Below are positions 1 to 12,129 of a stretch of 64,000 nucleotides of DNA, one piece after another. The notes under the pieces were generated by a model. That model was not told where the DNA came from and ran no database searches. It saw only the letters and a list, made by a program, of their open reading frames with translations. The translations under genes were made by a program, and so were the position numbers. Every line of letters starts with the position of its first letter. Position 1 is the stretch's first letter. Source of the DNA: Combretum micranthum (Eukaryota; Streptophyta; Magnoliopsida; Myrtales; Combretaceae); assembly GCA_024138025.1 (NCBI GenBank), contig JAMXBD010000023.1, positions 868,001-932,000 of the forward strand, written 5' to 3'.

Positions 1-10
1 GTCCACATTT

Positions 11-1618
11 TAATAAGTCTTTTATACTCTATTATATCCATAGGAATATGTTTTATCTGATTCATTTTTAAATAAATTCCTATGATTTTGTAATATTATT
101 GCGAACATGTTGTTTCTCATCTACAAAGATTATTAAAAAATAAATAAATAAATAAAGTGATTTGAATCAAGATTGGAGCAAAACAACAACAATGTTAGAA
201 GACAAACTTCAACTGCACCCTAAAGATCCCAACCGAGGGCAAGAAAACAAGCTAAAAGTTTAAATCGTGCCTTCAATTGTGCCATCGATTTGCACCACGA
301 TTTACACTAAGATAATCCCTCCTTTGTATCTATGATACAACTTCAATCACGGCCAAGCATCGATCTTGTGATTTCACCTGCAATTTGAAATAAATCTAAA
401 TGGCGCCTTTGATTAAAAGACACATCTTACATTACAACCATCTTTTGAGCCCACGATCTGACAAAAAAAAATTGACCACATCCTTACTACATAGACACGT
501 TGCCCTAAATTAAAGCGCATGACAATAAGGACAAAATCCGTTATAAAGAATCTATCAAGTCAGCAAATAAAATATTCATGATTTTTATGTCTTGTCACCT
601 ATAAATAAACGTACACAAATGTGTAATAATATGTTGTACCATCCGTAACAAATTCCTTATATAGAATAGAGAAGTGTGAGAATAAACTCTTTCTTTTGTA
701 AGAAATTCAAGTTTTAACCCAACGTTTGTTCATGCAAGATTTTCATGCTTAATCTGTCGTGCTTAATGTTTACATTTATGGAGAAATAATTATCTTAACT
801 TAGGGTTTGTGCATCCAAGACTTAACTCGTGCATATTTAAAAGCATTTTAATTGAATATTGACTGGACACTTGTATTTAGTAGCGTGAATTTGTTTTCAT
901 GGGTCTAATTATGTGGTGTATACTTTAGATCCATGTTTGATTTCAACTAAATTGATTAAGAGATCATTTTTCTGAATAGATCTAGACTGCTAATGAAGTT
1001 GTCCATAATCACTTAGAGATAGGGATGGTGAAACTTTATATCATTTGGGTTTAAATTCATTAAAATGGATTTTAATCAAATGATTCTTAATCTTTATGCG
1101 GATTTAGGTTGCTAATAGCTTGTGAAGAGATTTCGATGGTCTGATTTCAATCTAAAGTTTCAGACCTTGAGAGAGGATTTAGCTTACCTTAGTGAATCCG
1201 ATAGTGCAAGTATACCCAATAAACAACACTTTAAGTTTGCTAAGAAATTACATGATACAGACTTTGTGAAGCAAATGTAAAGTTCTGTCTCACATTAACA
1301 ACCTTATATCCTTAATTCGCTTTAAAAATGTTTATATAATTAGTTTAACCTTAGCTTAGCTTTTTTCTCTTTGTAGTGTTCTTCTAAATCTTTCTTTGGC
1401 TAGATAATAGATGAAAAGTGAGTAGAGAAAATGTTAATGATCCCTAAAGAATACAACCTAATACTTTCTATGCTACTTTGGTAGCGCTTACCTATGTTGG
1501 TAATTGTAATCGAAATTGAATAGAACTTATTAGTATTTCTTTTTTTTTTTTAATAAATTTTTGTAGAACTTTAGGTTCATGTTTGTGCTTTTAAAATGCG
1601 AAACCCACACATCAACCA
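11..1618 (+). repeat. 5' LTR of the outer element
   Basis: Starts TAATAAGTC (TGACAAGTC in the 3' copy at 3585) and ends ATCAACCA (CCAACCA at 18856). It is uninterrupted, so it preserves the empty sites of both insertions in its partner: CATTA at 1058-1062 for the copia element and CTACTTTGGT near 1475 for the hAT MITE. Confidence 0.85.
599..607 (+). promoter_or_regulatory. Probable LTR TATA box (CTATAAATA)
   Basis: CTATAAATA lies mid-LTR and is conserved in the 3' LTR (4158-4166), the position expected for the retrotransposon promoter. No transcript evidence is available. Confidence 0.5.
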
Positions 1619-1627
1619 AAGTTTTGT

Positions 1628-1645
1628 TAGCATCGTTGTCAAGGA
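1628..1645 (+). other. Decayed primer-binding site, tRNA-Asp type
   Basis: TAGCATCGTTGTCAAGGA begins 9 nt after the 5' LTR. It matches the Athila-type site TGGCGCCGTTGCCGGGGA (tRNA-Asp complement) at 12 of 18 positions, and all six differences are C-to-T or G-to-A, the signature of 5-methylcytosine deamination. Confidence 0.65.
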
Positions 1646-3555
1646 ATTGGCATTGGATTCATGAATATGAAGTTCAGTGAAGCACTACATGAAAGCTTAT
1701 AATCTATTATACTAGTCACTAATCTTGTGAAATAGGGTAAATAATTTTCCCTTTTTATTTGTTTTTTGTTTTGTACATATTCCTACTTTTTGTATAAATA
1801 TCGTCTTGTGCATAGTTTTATTTTTTTTTTTTTGTGAATATCTTTTTTTTCTTTTCTCTATTCATACCACTAACCCTTTGTTTTTGTTTGTTTGCAAATT
1901 TTGTATATATTTGTTCTATTTTTAGGTTGTTGCTGTACATATTTCTTTTATTTGTATGTAAATATGTCTGTATATTTTTTATAGTTCTTTTGTATAGTTT
2001 TGTTTGTTCGTTTATCTTTGGCTTTGTTATATTTTAGCTTAGTCTAATTATTTATTCTTTAATTATTTATTCTTTCTAAAATAATTAAAAATTCTTTGTG
2101 GCAAAATAAAACCAACTTAATGTAAATAAAGTGCAGTTAGAATGTAACCTAGGCTGCGATTTACTTAGAACATTTTTCATTGTTTCAACCACAGCTTCAA
2201 CCAAGCCCACGGTTACTACTAATGTTTTGCCCTCTTTTGCTTTGGTCTTAAGCAGCTTAAATCATGAAGGCAACTGAGTCCACTCGTTTGTTCTCAACCT
2301 GTGATTCCAAGTAGAGGAGTTTCTTAAACTTCTAATTCTTTAAAACTTGCTTTGCACTTTTAATGATCGATTCCTCCTATCGGATCCATCAAGTTAAACA
2401 TTAAGGACAATATTCAATTTAAGTGTGGGGAAGGGATTAAGCAAGATTAAGGGTTGAGACTGATGACAATTAATTAAGAATAGAGTAAATGTGCATCATC
2501 GATCACTTTCTCTCCACAACTATAGGAAAATAATGAAATGGTAAAATTTGACCAAAATTTTGAGATGAAATCATCAAATAACTCATTGAAATTGTATTAA
2601 ACATCACCATATTGCTTATGAGTTAGCTTTACTTTGTTGAAATCACTTTATGATGTCCGTGTGGAGTTGTTTCACTTGTTATTTAACTTAAAAATTTAGA
2701 GCTGGAATTGGCTTAAAATCCCTAGTAAGGCTACTCAGTTAATCATTAAAAGCTCAAATGATCTGTATGCTTTCTATCAAAAGCTTTATAGTCTTTAGTG
2801 AATGTTTAGGTAACACTTTTAACTCGATGAGTTTTCCTTGTGCTACATCAAATTAAAATTAAAATGAAAATAATCATGCACTTAAGATTGATATGGGCAA
2901 GGGTTGGTCCCTCAGAAGAACAATTATTTGACCCCTCTATCAATTTTAAACAAGCCTCCCCTACCTCCTCCTCCCTTCCCCCCCTCCTTACCCACAACCC
3001 CACCACCCCCAACAAAAAAAAAAAAAAAAAAAAAGACAGGAGGAAAAAAAACTCTCTGGAGGTAAGACAAAAGAAGAGGCAAAAACCTTCCCCTTTGCAA
3101 CTTTTAAGTATACAAATAATGAATAGAAATGAAATGAAAGCACATATAAGGAAAATGATTCGAGAGATGAGCTTATGTGTATGCCTTTACCATTGAGTGT
3201 AATGCTTAGAGAAATGATTAAGGGATTGTATGATTTAAATATAAGGGGATAAAATTGATTGAGTTTCTCTTACTTTGTTTAACATTTTGAATAATTTTTG
3301 CTTTAGATTCTAATTTAAATAATGGGAGTAAAAGCCAATCTATTTAGATAAATCTAGTGATTTTAACAACAGTAACTTTGACACATGATGTAATAGGATC
3401 ATATGAAGTTAACTATGCAATGGAATGTTGAGTTTACTGATAAATGAGCTAAGGTGAATGAGAATTTTAAGTTCTACTTGGTCAATTTCCATTCATGATT
3501 TATTTCCTTATTTAAGAAGTTTCTTTTTGTGTTCTGAAATGATGTTTAGTTGAGG
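1646..3555 (+). other. Non-coding internal region of the outer element
   Basis: No gag or pol similarity is visible. Short open frames here are T-rich (1834-2037) or run through a C-rich/poly-A stretch (2940-3060) and look accidental. A PPT-like string AAGTGTGGGGAAGGGA occurs internally near 2420, resembling the pre-LTR motif. Confidence 0.6.
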
Positions 3556-3584
3556 ACAAGTAAAAGCTTAAGTGTGGAAGAATT
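3556..3584 (+). other. Polypurine-tract region before the 3' LTR
   Basis: ACAAGTAAAAGCTTAAGTG followed by GGAAGAA directly precedes the TGACAAGTC start of the 3' LTR. The motif style is that of plant Athila/Tat elements. Confidence 0.6.
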
Positions 3585-4691
3585 TGACAAGTCTTTTATA
3601 CTCTATTTTATTTATAGGAAGTGTGCTTTATCTTATCCATTTTAAAATAAATTCCTATGATTTTGTACTATTACTCTGAAAATATTGTTTTTTAGCTCCA
3701 AATATCATAAAAAGAAGAAATAAAGTGATTTGAATCAAGATTAGAGCAAACAAACAATAATGTTTGAAGACTGACTTCAACCGAGCCCCAAAGATCCCCA
3801 CCGAGGGCAAGAAAACAAGGAAATAGTCCAAACTGCACCTTCAATTGCACATTCAATCTGCACCACAAGATACGCCGTGACAATCGTGCCTTATTATCCA
3901 TGATACATCATGGCCATATTTTGAGCCTACAATTCCACCTACAGTTTAAAATGAACCTAAATTGTGCCTCTAATAAAAAGATACAACTTATATTGTGGCC
4001 ATATTTTGAGCCTACAATCCGAGCCACAAAAAGTCAACCTGTCCTTACTGTCATGGACACATTGCCGTAAATGAAAGCACATGAAGATAAGGATAAAACC
4101 TATTATAGAGAATCTGCCATAGCAAATAGAATTTTCATGTTTTTTATGCCCTGTCACCTATAAATAAACATGCATAGACTTGTAATAATATGTTGTGCCA
4201 TATGTAACAAATTCCTAACATAGAATAGAGTAGTGTGAGAATTTCTAGTGAGAGAAACACTTTTTCTTTTGCAACAAATTCAGGTTTTCTAGGTAAATTC
4301 ATATTTAACCCGACGTTTGTTCTTGCAAGATTTTCGTATGTAATATATAATATTCATCTTTAATTTCATATTATTTCTCTTGAATATGTGCTTAATATTT
4401 ATAGTTATGGAGAAATAATCATCTTAACTTTGCATTTGTGAATCCAAGACCTAATTCAAGTGAGTTCAAATGCATTTTAATTGAATATTGACTAGGTACT
4501 AGTATTTAGTAACTCGAACTTATTTTCGTGGGTCTAATTGTATAGCGTACCTTTTAGATCCATGTTTAATTTCAACTGAATAGATTGAGAGATCATTCTT
4601 TTGAATAGATGTAACCTATTAATGAAGTTGCTCATTATCTCCTAAAGATAAGGATGGTGAAACTTTTTATCACTTCGTTTTAAATTCGTTA
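3585..4691 (+). repeat. 3' LTR of the outer element, first segment
   Basis: Collinear with 11-1062. It breaks at CGTTA (4687-4691), the target duplication of the copia insertion. Confidence 0.85.
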
Positions 4692-6324
4692 TGTTAGTTT
4701 CTCTCCAATAATGATTTTGATGATAACAAAAAGAATTAAGTAATTACTAACAAATTTATTAAAGTGTGCAGTACTTAAATATGATAAAAGTTGGTTTATG
4801 AAAATGTGTTCAAAAGAGACTCAATTTAGAGCGTATATTAGAAAGTTTGGAAAGTTTTTTCAAGAAAAAATAAATAGTCAAAAGGTTACTCAAAAAGTAC
4901 TCTGTTGGTTTACAAGTTTTTTCAAAACAATCAAAAGGTACAGGAGACTGCACCTGCAAACTTGTAAAAGCTGTAAAATACGAACAGCAAGTTCCAGATT
5001 TGATTTTTCTTGATGGATTTGTTATTTTGAAGACTTGGCTCCAAAGTTGAGTGTATTTGGATAATACATTTAAGTTGGTTCAAATATCCATGGGGATTCA
5101 AGTTTTATTAGGTTAAAGTTTATTTTTGGGAAAATAATATTTTTGACAGCAAGAAAAATCACATGATTTACAAGAAAGACTTTTCTATAGATTATTCAAG
5201 TTTTTCTTTAGGAATATAGAAGACACGATTCAGATATGCAAGGAAATTGTCTAATGAATATTTGTCCATATAAAGAATTAAAAAATTATAGAAGATACAA
5301 TCCTATTTTCATGTGAATAGTACCAGAAGTTAAAATTCGTCAATAACATCTCAAATCAAATTCAAAAATTCAAGATTAAGATTATCATCTCAGCTGTTGG
5401 ATACTCAACCTTATCCATTGGAGCAAAACACGAGATAACAACTCATTCAAATTTTGTAGTTGAAGAAGACTAAAACAAGCTGATCCTATTCTAAAGTCAC
5501 ACACAATATCAGGAACCAAGCTTATCCACTTAAAGTCCTAGCCGTTGGAAGAAACAAGGATAAGTATACATACCTAAAAACAGAGAAGAATAATACAATC
5601 ACATAAAAAGCAAAAAGAAAACAGAGAACACAATTTTCCTTCTTCATTTTGCACAAATTAATGTCACTTTAATTGTTCTTATTTGTTCGAAATTTTGAGG
5701 ATTCACATTCTATTTCCTCTTATCTAGATTTATTCACCTTGTGTGAGATTGATAATTACAAGTAGGCTCGGTAGATTGATTATTAGCTTAAGGAGAAGCT
5801 TGGAGAATCAAGCTCAGTGCATTGTAGCCAAGTGCTTTGGCAAAGACAACTTGTAACTTGATTGATTCTTGGATATAGTGGAACATACCAGTATGGAATA
5901 CCGGGTCCCCGACTTGGAGCCAGAAGAGAGGATTGGCACTCAAGGTGGAACCTCTATAAATCAATTTTGCACTCTCTTTTCTCTTATCTCTCTTTAATTC
6001 GTGCTTATTTACTTATTTTGCTTAGCTATGCTTAATGCTTAGAAAGTAGATCAGAGAGTTACTGGAATATATTTTCTTAAGTAGAGAGTAGATCATAAAT
6101 TAAAACTGGGAATTTAACTTTGAATTTATTGTTTAATCTTTCATGGATTTAAGTGACTTTGACTAATCTGAATTTTTTTTAAAGATTTTACTTATTAAGT
6201 TTATTCTTTTGAAGAAAGTTTTAAAGCCATTAAAGTTGAGCAACTAAGTGATGTGAATTTGTTTGAAATTTTGAAAAGTAAAATTTTTATTAATAACCAC
6301 TTCACCCCTCTCTTAGGACTAATA
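4692..6324 (+). repeat. 5' LTR of the copia element
   Basis: Begins TGTTAGTTTCTCTCC and ends at ACTAATA (the 3' LTR ends ACCAACA). Relative to the 3' LTR it lacks a short stretch near its end (GTTATTCTTTT). Confidence 0.88.
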
Positions 6325-6325
6325 A

Positions 6326-6338
6326 TTGGTATCAGACC
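6326..6338 (+). other. Primer-binding site, initiator-Met tRNA type
   Basis: TTGGTATCAGACC directly follows the 5' LTR; the standard copia site is TGGTATCAGAGC. Confidence 0.8.
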
Positions 6339-6375
6339 AGTGCTCATTTATTTCAATTGAGTGATCTTTTCAAAA

Positions 6376-8220
6376 ATGGCCGAAAACAACATTGTTATTA
6401 ACTGAGCTCCTTATTATGATGGCACAAATTATTTGTATTAGAAAATGCGTGTGTCTACTTACATAAAAGCTAATGACTATAGTACTTAGCAAGTGATAGC
6501 ATTTGGAGATACTCAAGTGGCAATGACTAATGAAGCTAGATTCACTGATGCCGAGCTAAAGCTTGTAAACCATAATAATAAGGCTAAGAATCTCTTACTC
6601 ACAACAATAGCTCCATTTGAATTTTATTTAATTTCCTTTTGTGAAACAATAAAAGATAGTTGGGATACTTTGTCTAATACATATGAAGGAACCAATACCA
6701 TTAAGGAAACAAAGATTAATACTTTATTACAACAATATGAATTATTCAAAATAAAACCTGATGAGAAAATCAAAGATGCTTTTAATCGCTTTATTGCTGT
6801 GACTAATGAACTAATCTCTCTTGGACAGAAAATGGATGATTTTGATCTTGTTAAGAAGATACTTCGAATATTGCCAAAGTCATGGGATGTTAAAATACAG
6901 CAATTGAGGAAGCCCATGACTAAAACAAGCTTACACTTAGTCAATTGAGGGAGCAGCTGCTAGCCTATGAATCACACCTCAATACAACGGAGGAAACTGA
7001 GAGCAATTCAAAAGCAATAGCATTTAAAGCAAGGAAAGTAACCATTGAGGAATCCGGCTCTGATGGTGACAACAATGATGAAGAGGAGAATGTCGGCATG
7101 CTTGCAAGAAGATTGAATAAACTTTTGAAGAAAGGTAAGAAGTTCAAAAATTATAATAAGTGTAACAAATTTAATGCAAGAAAAAGCTTTAAAGAAAAGG
7201 AGGAAAAGAAAGGAAGGATATTGTTTTCTATGAATGTAAACAACTTGTTCACATCAAATACGAGTGTTTAGTCCTAAAGAAAAAGATGAAGAAATTTAAA
7301 AAGAAAAGCCGAGCAATAATGGCAACTTGGAGCGAATTGGATGCATTAGAAAGTGAATTAGAAATACAAGTGAAGATGAAGAAGAAGCTAACTTGTGTTT
7401 AATGGCTACATTCGAGGTAAATTCTGATTCCGAAGCTGAAATGAGTGAAAATGAAATGTATTCTGAGATGAAAAAGCTGTAAAAAGCTCTTTAAAAAGCA
7501 TATTCAGAAATCTCTAAACTTGATGCCGAGGATAAGGCTTTAAAGAATGACAAAGATGTTTTAGGTCAAACAAATAACTTACTTATTGATGAGAATGATA
7601 TTTTAAAGAATGACAATGAGAAATTGTTTGTTAAAACTGATGCTTTAAAGAAAGAGAATGATGTTTTGACAAATGAGATTAAAGATTTAAAAGGAAGAGT
7701 AAAAGATTTGTGTCAGTCTATTAAGAATACTTATAATAAACTTAATGAGAGAGACAAGAAGTTAAATATGCTTATAAGTAGTCAAAGACCTTCTTTTATC
7801 AAGTATGGACTTGGAAATGAAAGTGGAAATCCATCAAGCAATATAAAAAAGACAGTAATTGTCAAAGCACGTGAATCTGTAAACAATTTTGCTAAACAAA
7901 CTATCAAAAAAAGCATGAACAGTAACATAATAGGCTACATCAGAAGGTATCATTAACAAAAATATCCTATCAGAAGGTATAGCAGAAACTACATGTATAG
8001 ATATAATAATGAGTATCCAAAACAAAATTATCATCAAAAGGTAAATCAAAGGTATAATACACATCCTTATGCGTGTTTCTTTTGCAATAGAGTAGGTCAT
8101 ATTGAAAAATATTGTTTTTACAAAAGAAACAAGCTCAGTACACATCAAGTTGAAAAACAAGATAAGACGAGCTTGACTTATCAAGGACCCAAGCTTGTTT
8201 GGGTTCCTAAAAAGGTTTGA
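6376..8220 (+). pseudogene. Decayed copia gag (UBN2-type capsid, coiled coil, zinc knuckles)
   Basis: The likely start is ATG 6376, with stops within about ten codons (TGA 6403) and again near 6439 and 6487. The open stretch 6493-6948 shows the copia capsid pattern (KDSWDTLSNTYEG, LLQQYELFKI, ILRILPKSWDVKI). The frame then shifts into 6945-7271, which has an acidic run and MLARRLNKLLKKGKKFKN. A first zinc-knuckle-like motif at 7226-7267 has Phe in place of its first Cys. 7500-7900 is Lys/Glu/Leu-rich and probably coiled coil. A second, intact knuckle CFFCNRVGHIEKYC lies at 8074-8115. The protein would form the virus-like particle; this copy cannot be translated through. Confidence 0.85.
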
Positions 8221-8247
8221 TCACCTTATTATGCATATTTGCAAGAA

Positions 8248-9769
8248 CAAGAAGCACAGATAAAAGGAACTTGGTACTTGGATAGTGGATGTTCATGTCA
8301 TATGACTGGAGATGCTTCTTTGTTCACTAGCATAATGTAGAAAGAAAAAGGATATGTGAAGATTGACGATGATAGCCGTGGTAAAATAATCGGAACAGGT
8401 ACTATTGGTCATCCTCCCTATATGATTGAAAATGTTTCTTTGGTTAAGTGATTAAAACATAATCTTTTGAGCATAAGTCAATTATGTGATAAAGGCTATC
8501 AAATGACTTTTGAGAAAAATAAATGTTTTGCATATGATTCTAAAGGAATTAAATTGTTTAAAGGATTTAGAAAAAGGAATGTATATCTAATTACACCATC
8601 TAATATGAATGTTGAATGTTGTTTTCTGACTATGGATGATAACATACATGTTTGGTATAAAAAACTTGGTCATGTGAATTTCAATCAATTAGAAAAACTT
8701 TCTAAAAAGAATATTGTTGTTGGTTTGCCTAAAATTAGCATAAAGCATGATGTGAAATGTGCAGCTTGTTTATTGAATAAGATGGTTTCAATTTCTCATA
8801 AAAGTAAAAATATGATCTCAACAAAAAGACCTCTTGAGCTTTTACATTTTGATTTATTTGGATTTACAAGAACTTTAGGTTTAGGATGAAGTAAATATGG
8901 ACTTGTGATAGTAGATGATTTTTCAAGATATACATGGGTGTTCTTTTTAAAACACAAATAAGATACTTTTGAAATGTTTCAAAAATTTACTAAACAAATT
9001 CAAAATGAGAAAGGTTTTTCTATCATTTCTTAAGAATTGATCGTGGTAAAGAATTTGATAATGCTTTGTTCATAACTTTTTGTGAAGAACATGGAATAAA
9101 TCATAATTTTTCAGCTCCATATACACCTCAACAAAATGGAGTAGTTGAAAGAAATAATAGGATTATACAAGAAACGACATGTTCTATGTTAAATGAAAGC
9201 GAAATAGCTGAATATTTTTGGGCTGAAACCGTTGCAACTGCTTGTTATATAATGAATAGAGTATATATTCGAACACACACTAAAAAAACTTCATATGAAC
9301 TGTTTTGCGGAAGAAAACTATCTGTTTCATATTTTCATGTGTTTGGATGTACATGTTTTGTGAAAAAGAATACAAATAATCTTGAAAATTTTGACGAAAG
9401 ATTTGATGAAGCAATTTTTCTAGGATATTCACAAAATAGTAAAGCATATCATGTTTATAATAAAACAACAAAAATAGTAGAATAATCTATTAATGTTCGT
9501 TTTATTGATGAAGTAAAAGATGATTTTGATGATGATGATGAAGTGTTTGCACCTGTAAATGAAGATAATAAACTTAATTCTGAAACAAAATAAGAGAATA
9601 AACCCGATGAAATGCAAAAAGCTGCTAAGTCAGAAAGTACAGCAGAAGGTAGTCTGGATGAAGAATTAAAATATGATAAGTCAGAAAGTAAGGCAAAAGG
9701 TAACTTGGAGTTAAGAATAGACAATCATGAAAGTTCAAAAGCATAGAAATATAAATCATCACATCCCCC
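8248..9769 (+). pseudogene. Decayed copia pol, protease and integrase part
   Basis: Protease active site DSGCS at 8281 within WYLDSGCSCHMTGD. The pre-integrase zinc region follows (H in KLGHVNF near 8665, C-x2-C in KCAACLL near 8757). The integrase core keeps HFDLFGF (first Asp), RIDRGKEFDN (second Asp; a frameshift near 9030 precedes it) and PQQNGVVERNNR (catalytic Glu), then the copia C-terminal FLGYSQNSKAY. Stops at 8887, ~8959 and 9483 and one frameshift disable it. It is cut at 9769 by the solo LTR; pol resumes at 12130. Confidence 0.9.
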
Positions 9770-12124
9770 TGTTGAACTTTATGTTCACGAATAATTTTGA
9801 TGAGAATAATTATTACACAATTAATTATTTAAATATCATTAATTGTTTAAATACTTAAAATATTTACATATATATATATGCTTAGAGGTGGGCAAGTGGG
9901 TTAAACGGGCCAACCCGGCCCGGCCCACTTTGGCCCGTGGGTTAAACGGGCTAAAATTTGTTGGCCCGTTTAACCCACAGGCCAAAATTGCCTAACCCTA
10001 ACCCAACCCACTTTAGCCCGTGGGTTAAACGGGCCAGCCCACTTTTTGACCCTTTTAACCCAGCCCACTTTTTGACCCTTTTAACCCACTTACATATTTT
10101 GTGAGTTAAATGGGTCAAGTTGACCCATTTAACTTATTTATACTAATTGAATAAGATATATATATATATATATAATAAAAAAGAGAGTTTTATAAGGTTA
10201 TATATATTAATGATTAATTTCATTATTATTTTAATTACTTTTTATATAAAAATAAGTTTTCTAAAATAACTTATTCGATAATATATTTCATTTAAAACAA
10301 TAATAATATATTTTATAAAATTTTATGGTGCATGTGCATCAATTTGTCATTCTTTGTTATAATTAACACATAAATTTAATTTCAAGTAAAAAAAATCTCA
10401 AGAATAATCTTCATTAATACATATTTACCCTATAATTATTTATTTTATTTTTATAAAAATGGGTTGGTGGGTCAACCCACTTAACCCGCGGGCTAGCCCA
10501 CTTTGGCCCGCGGGTTAAGTGGGTTGGGTAAAATTAACCCACTTTTAAACGGGCTAAAAAAAGCTGGCCCTAACCTGCTTTTAAAGCGGGTTAAACGGGC
10601 TGGCCCGCGGGCCATAGCCCATTTGTCCAGCTCTATATATGCTTTATATTTGTTCTGCTGTTGTTTAAGTTTTAATAGAACAAAAAGTTGAAGAAAAGTC
10701 AAGACAAAGCTATCGAGCCTAGTAAAAGAAAGGTAGAGACACTATTCATCAAATAAAGACAAAAGACTAAGTTTTGGGCAAAACTTGTAAAATCAAGTAT
10801 TGAAGTTTTGGGCAAACTATGAAGTCAAGAGCTGGAGTTTTGAGCAAAATCGTAAAGTCAAGTGCTGGAGTTAAGTTTGCCCTCGACTTTGGAAAGAAAA
10901 GAGTTGTTGGAATGCATTTAATGTATGTCTCAGACACATTTAATACTCTTTCACTGCTTTTGAACTTTTACACATTATTAAAGCGTTAAGTATATTAAAC
11001 ATAAGTATGGGTTGTCAAAAACTCTTTGATAACTGACAAATTTTTTATCAAGAACTATAGATAGAATTTTTTCTCTTCTCTTTGAAAGAGAATGAAATAC
11101 TAGAATTTTTTAACGCACAGTAAACAAAAACAACGTTCTGTAAATTTTTTTTTACTTGTGTTTTTGTTCTCGTTCTCATTAATTTGTAAATTTTTTTAAA
11201 AGAACAATTAGTGCTCTATTTCGAAATTTACTGATACACTCTAAACGAAAGTTTTTGAGTACTGTTTAAGATTTACAAAAGTTGATTATATGCTCATTTA
11301 AGGAGCTCAGATTGTAAAAGGAATTTGTAAAATTCCTAAAGTATTTTCTGTTGCAAATTTGTTCAAGTAGGAACGTTTCTTTGTAAAGGAAATTTATATA
11401 TTTCCTTAAGAGCTTTTCAGTTTGTAAATCTGCTCATATAGGAGCTGTTTGTAAAAAGTCCTCAAATAAGGCATTTGTAAAAGAAGTCATCGTAGAGGCA
11501 AAGTTAAAAGTCCTTAGTGGAGGCAAAGACAAGTCATCGTGTGAAGCATTGAGACAAGTCCTCGTAGAGGCAAAGGAAGTCATTCGTGGAAGGTAAAGAG
11601 AAGTCCTCAGTGAAAAGCATTTGAAGTCTAGTCTGGAGTTACCAACATCGTCCTAATTGGGAATTGGCAGGAAATCCTTTGTGGAAGGCAAAGAGAAGTT
11701 TAGTCGTGTGTTACCAGCATAGCACTTGATTTATCAAGTAGAAGTCCTTTGTGAAAGGTAATTGTAAAATTCATATTGTGATATGCATTGTTGTAATTCC
11801 TCGTCTAAGAGGTGTATTGATTTTGGAATAAACAATATAGTGGTAAAAGTCCTCTTTGAGGCATTTGTACCGTGAAGAGTAGGTAGTAGGCTGAACTCCA
11901 CGTTAAGTCCTTGTGTTGCTTCTCTTTCTCTCTCTTTGTGCTTCTTTATCTCTACTTATTTGTTAATTAGTTTTAATTAGTTTATTCCGTTGCATTTTCT
12001 TGTTTAACTTAACTCTTTTCTTATCTTAGTTAATTATTCTGGTCTGATAAAACCGAAAAATTTATAATACTTAATTAAACACCCCCCTCTCTTAAGTATT
12101 CCTTGTGTATTATTATTTCTAACA
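9770..12124 (+). mobile_element. Solo LTR inserted in copia pol (itself carrying a hAT MITE)
   Basis: Starts TGTTGAACTTTATG and ends TTATTTCTAACA. The 5-bp flanks are CCCCC (9765-9769) and ACCCC (12125-12129). Removing the insert with one flank restores the pol frame across the junction. Without the MITE it is ~1.6 kb. No primer site, gag or pol follows, so it is a solo LTR. The repeated GTCCTCGTAGAGGCAAAG motifs (11460-11720) resemble other long copia LTRs, but the family is not certain. Confidence 0.82.
9883..10635 (+). mobile_element. hAT-type MITE (TAGAGGTGGGCAA termini)
   Basis: Left end TAGAGGTGGGCAAG; the right end reversed reads TAGAGCTGGACAAA. A perfect 8-bp duplication TATATGCT flanks it (9875-9882, 10636-10643). 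Both ends carry dense GGGTTAAACGGGCC motifs in both orientations and the centre is AT-rich. No transposase. Confidence 0.93.
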
Positions 12125-12129
12125 ACCCC

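Noticed and set aside
2840..3196. 118-codon open frame with a Lys run
   Set aside because: It is made by a poly-C/poly-A stretch in the non-coding interior of the outer element.
9455..9724. Minus-strand frame rich in Ser
   Set aside because: Shadow of the acidic region after the copia integrase.
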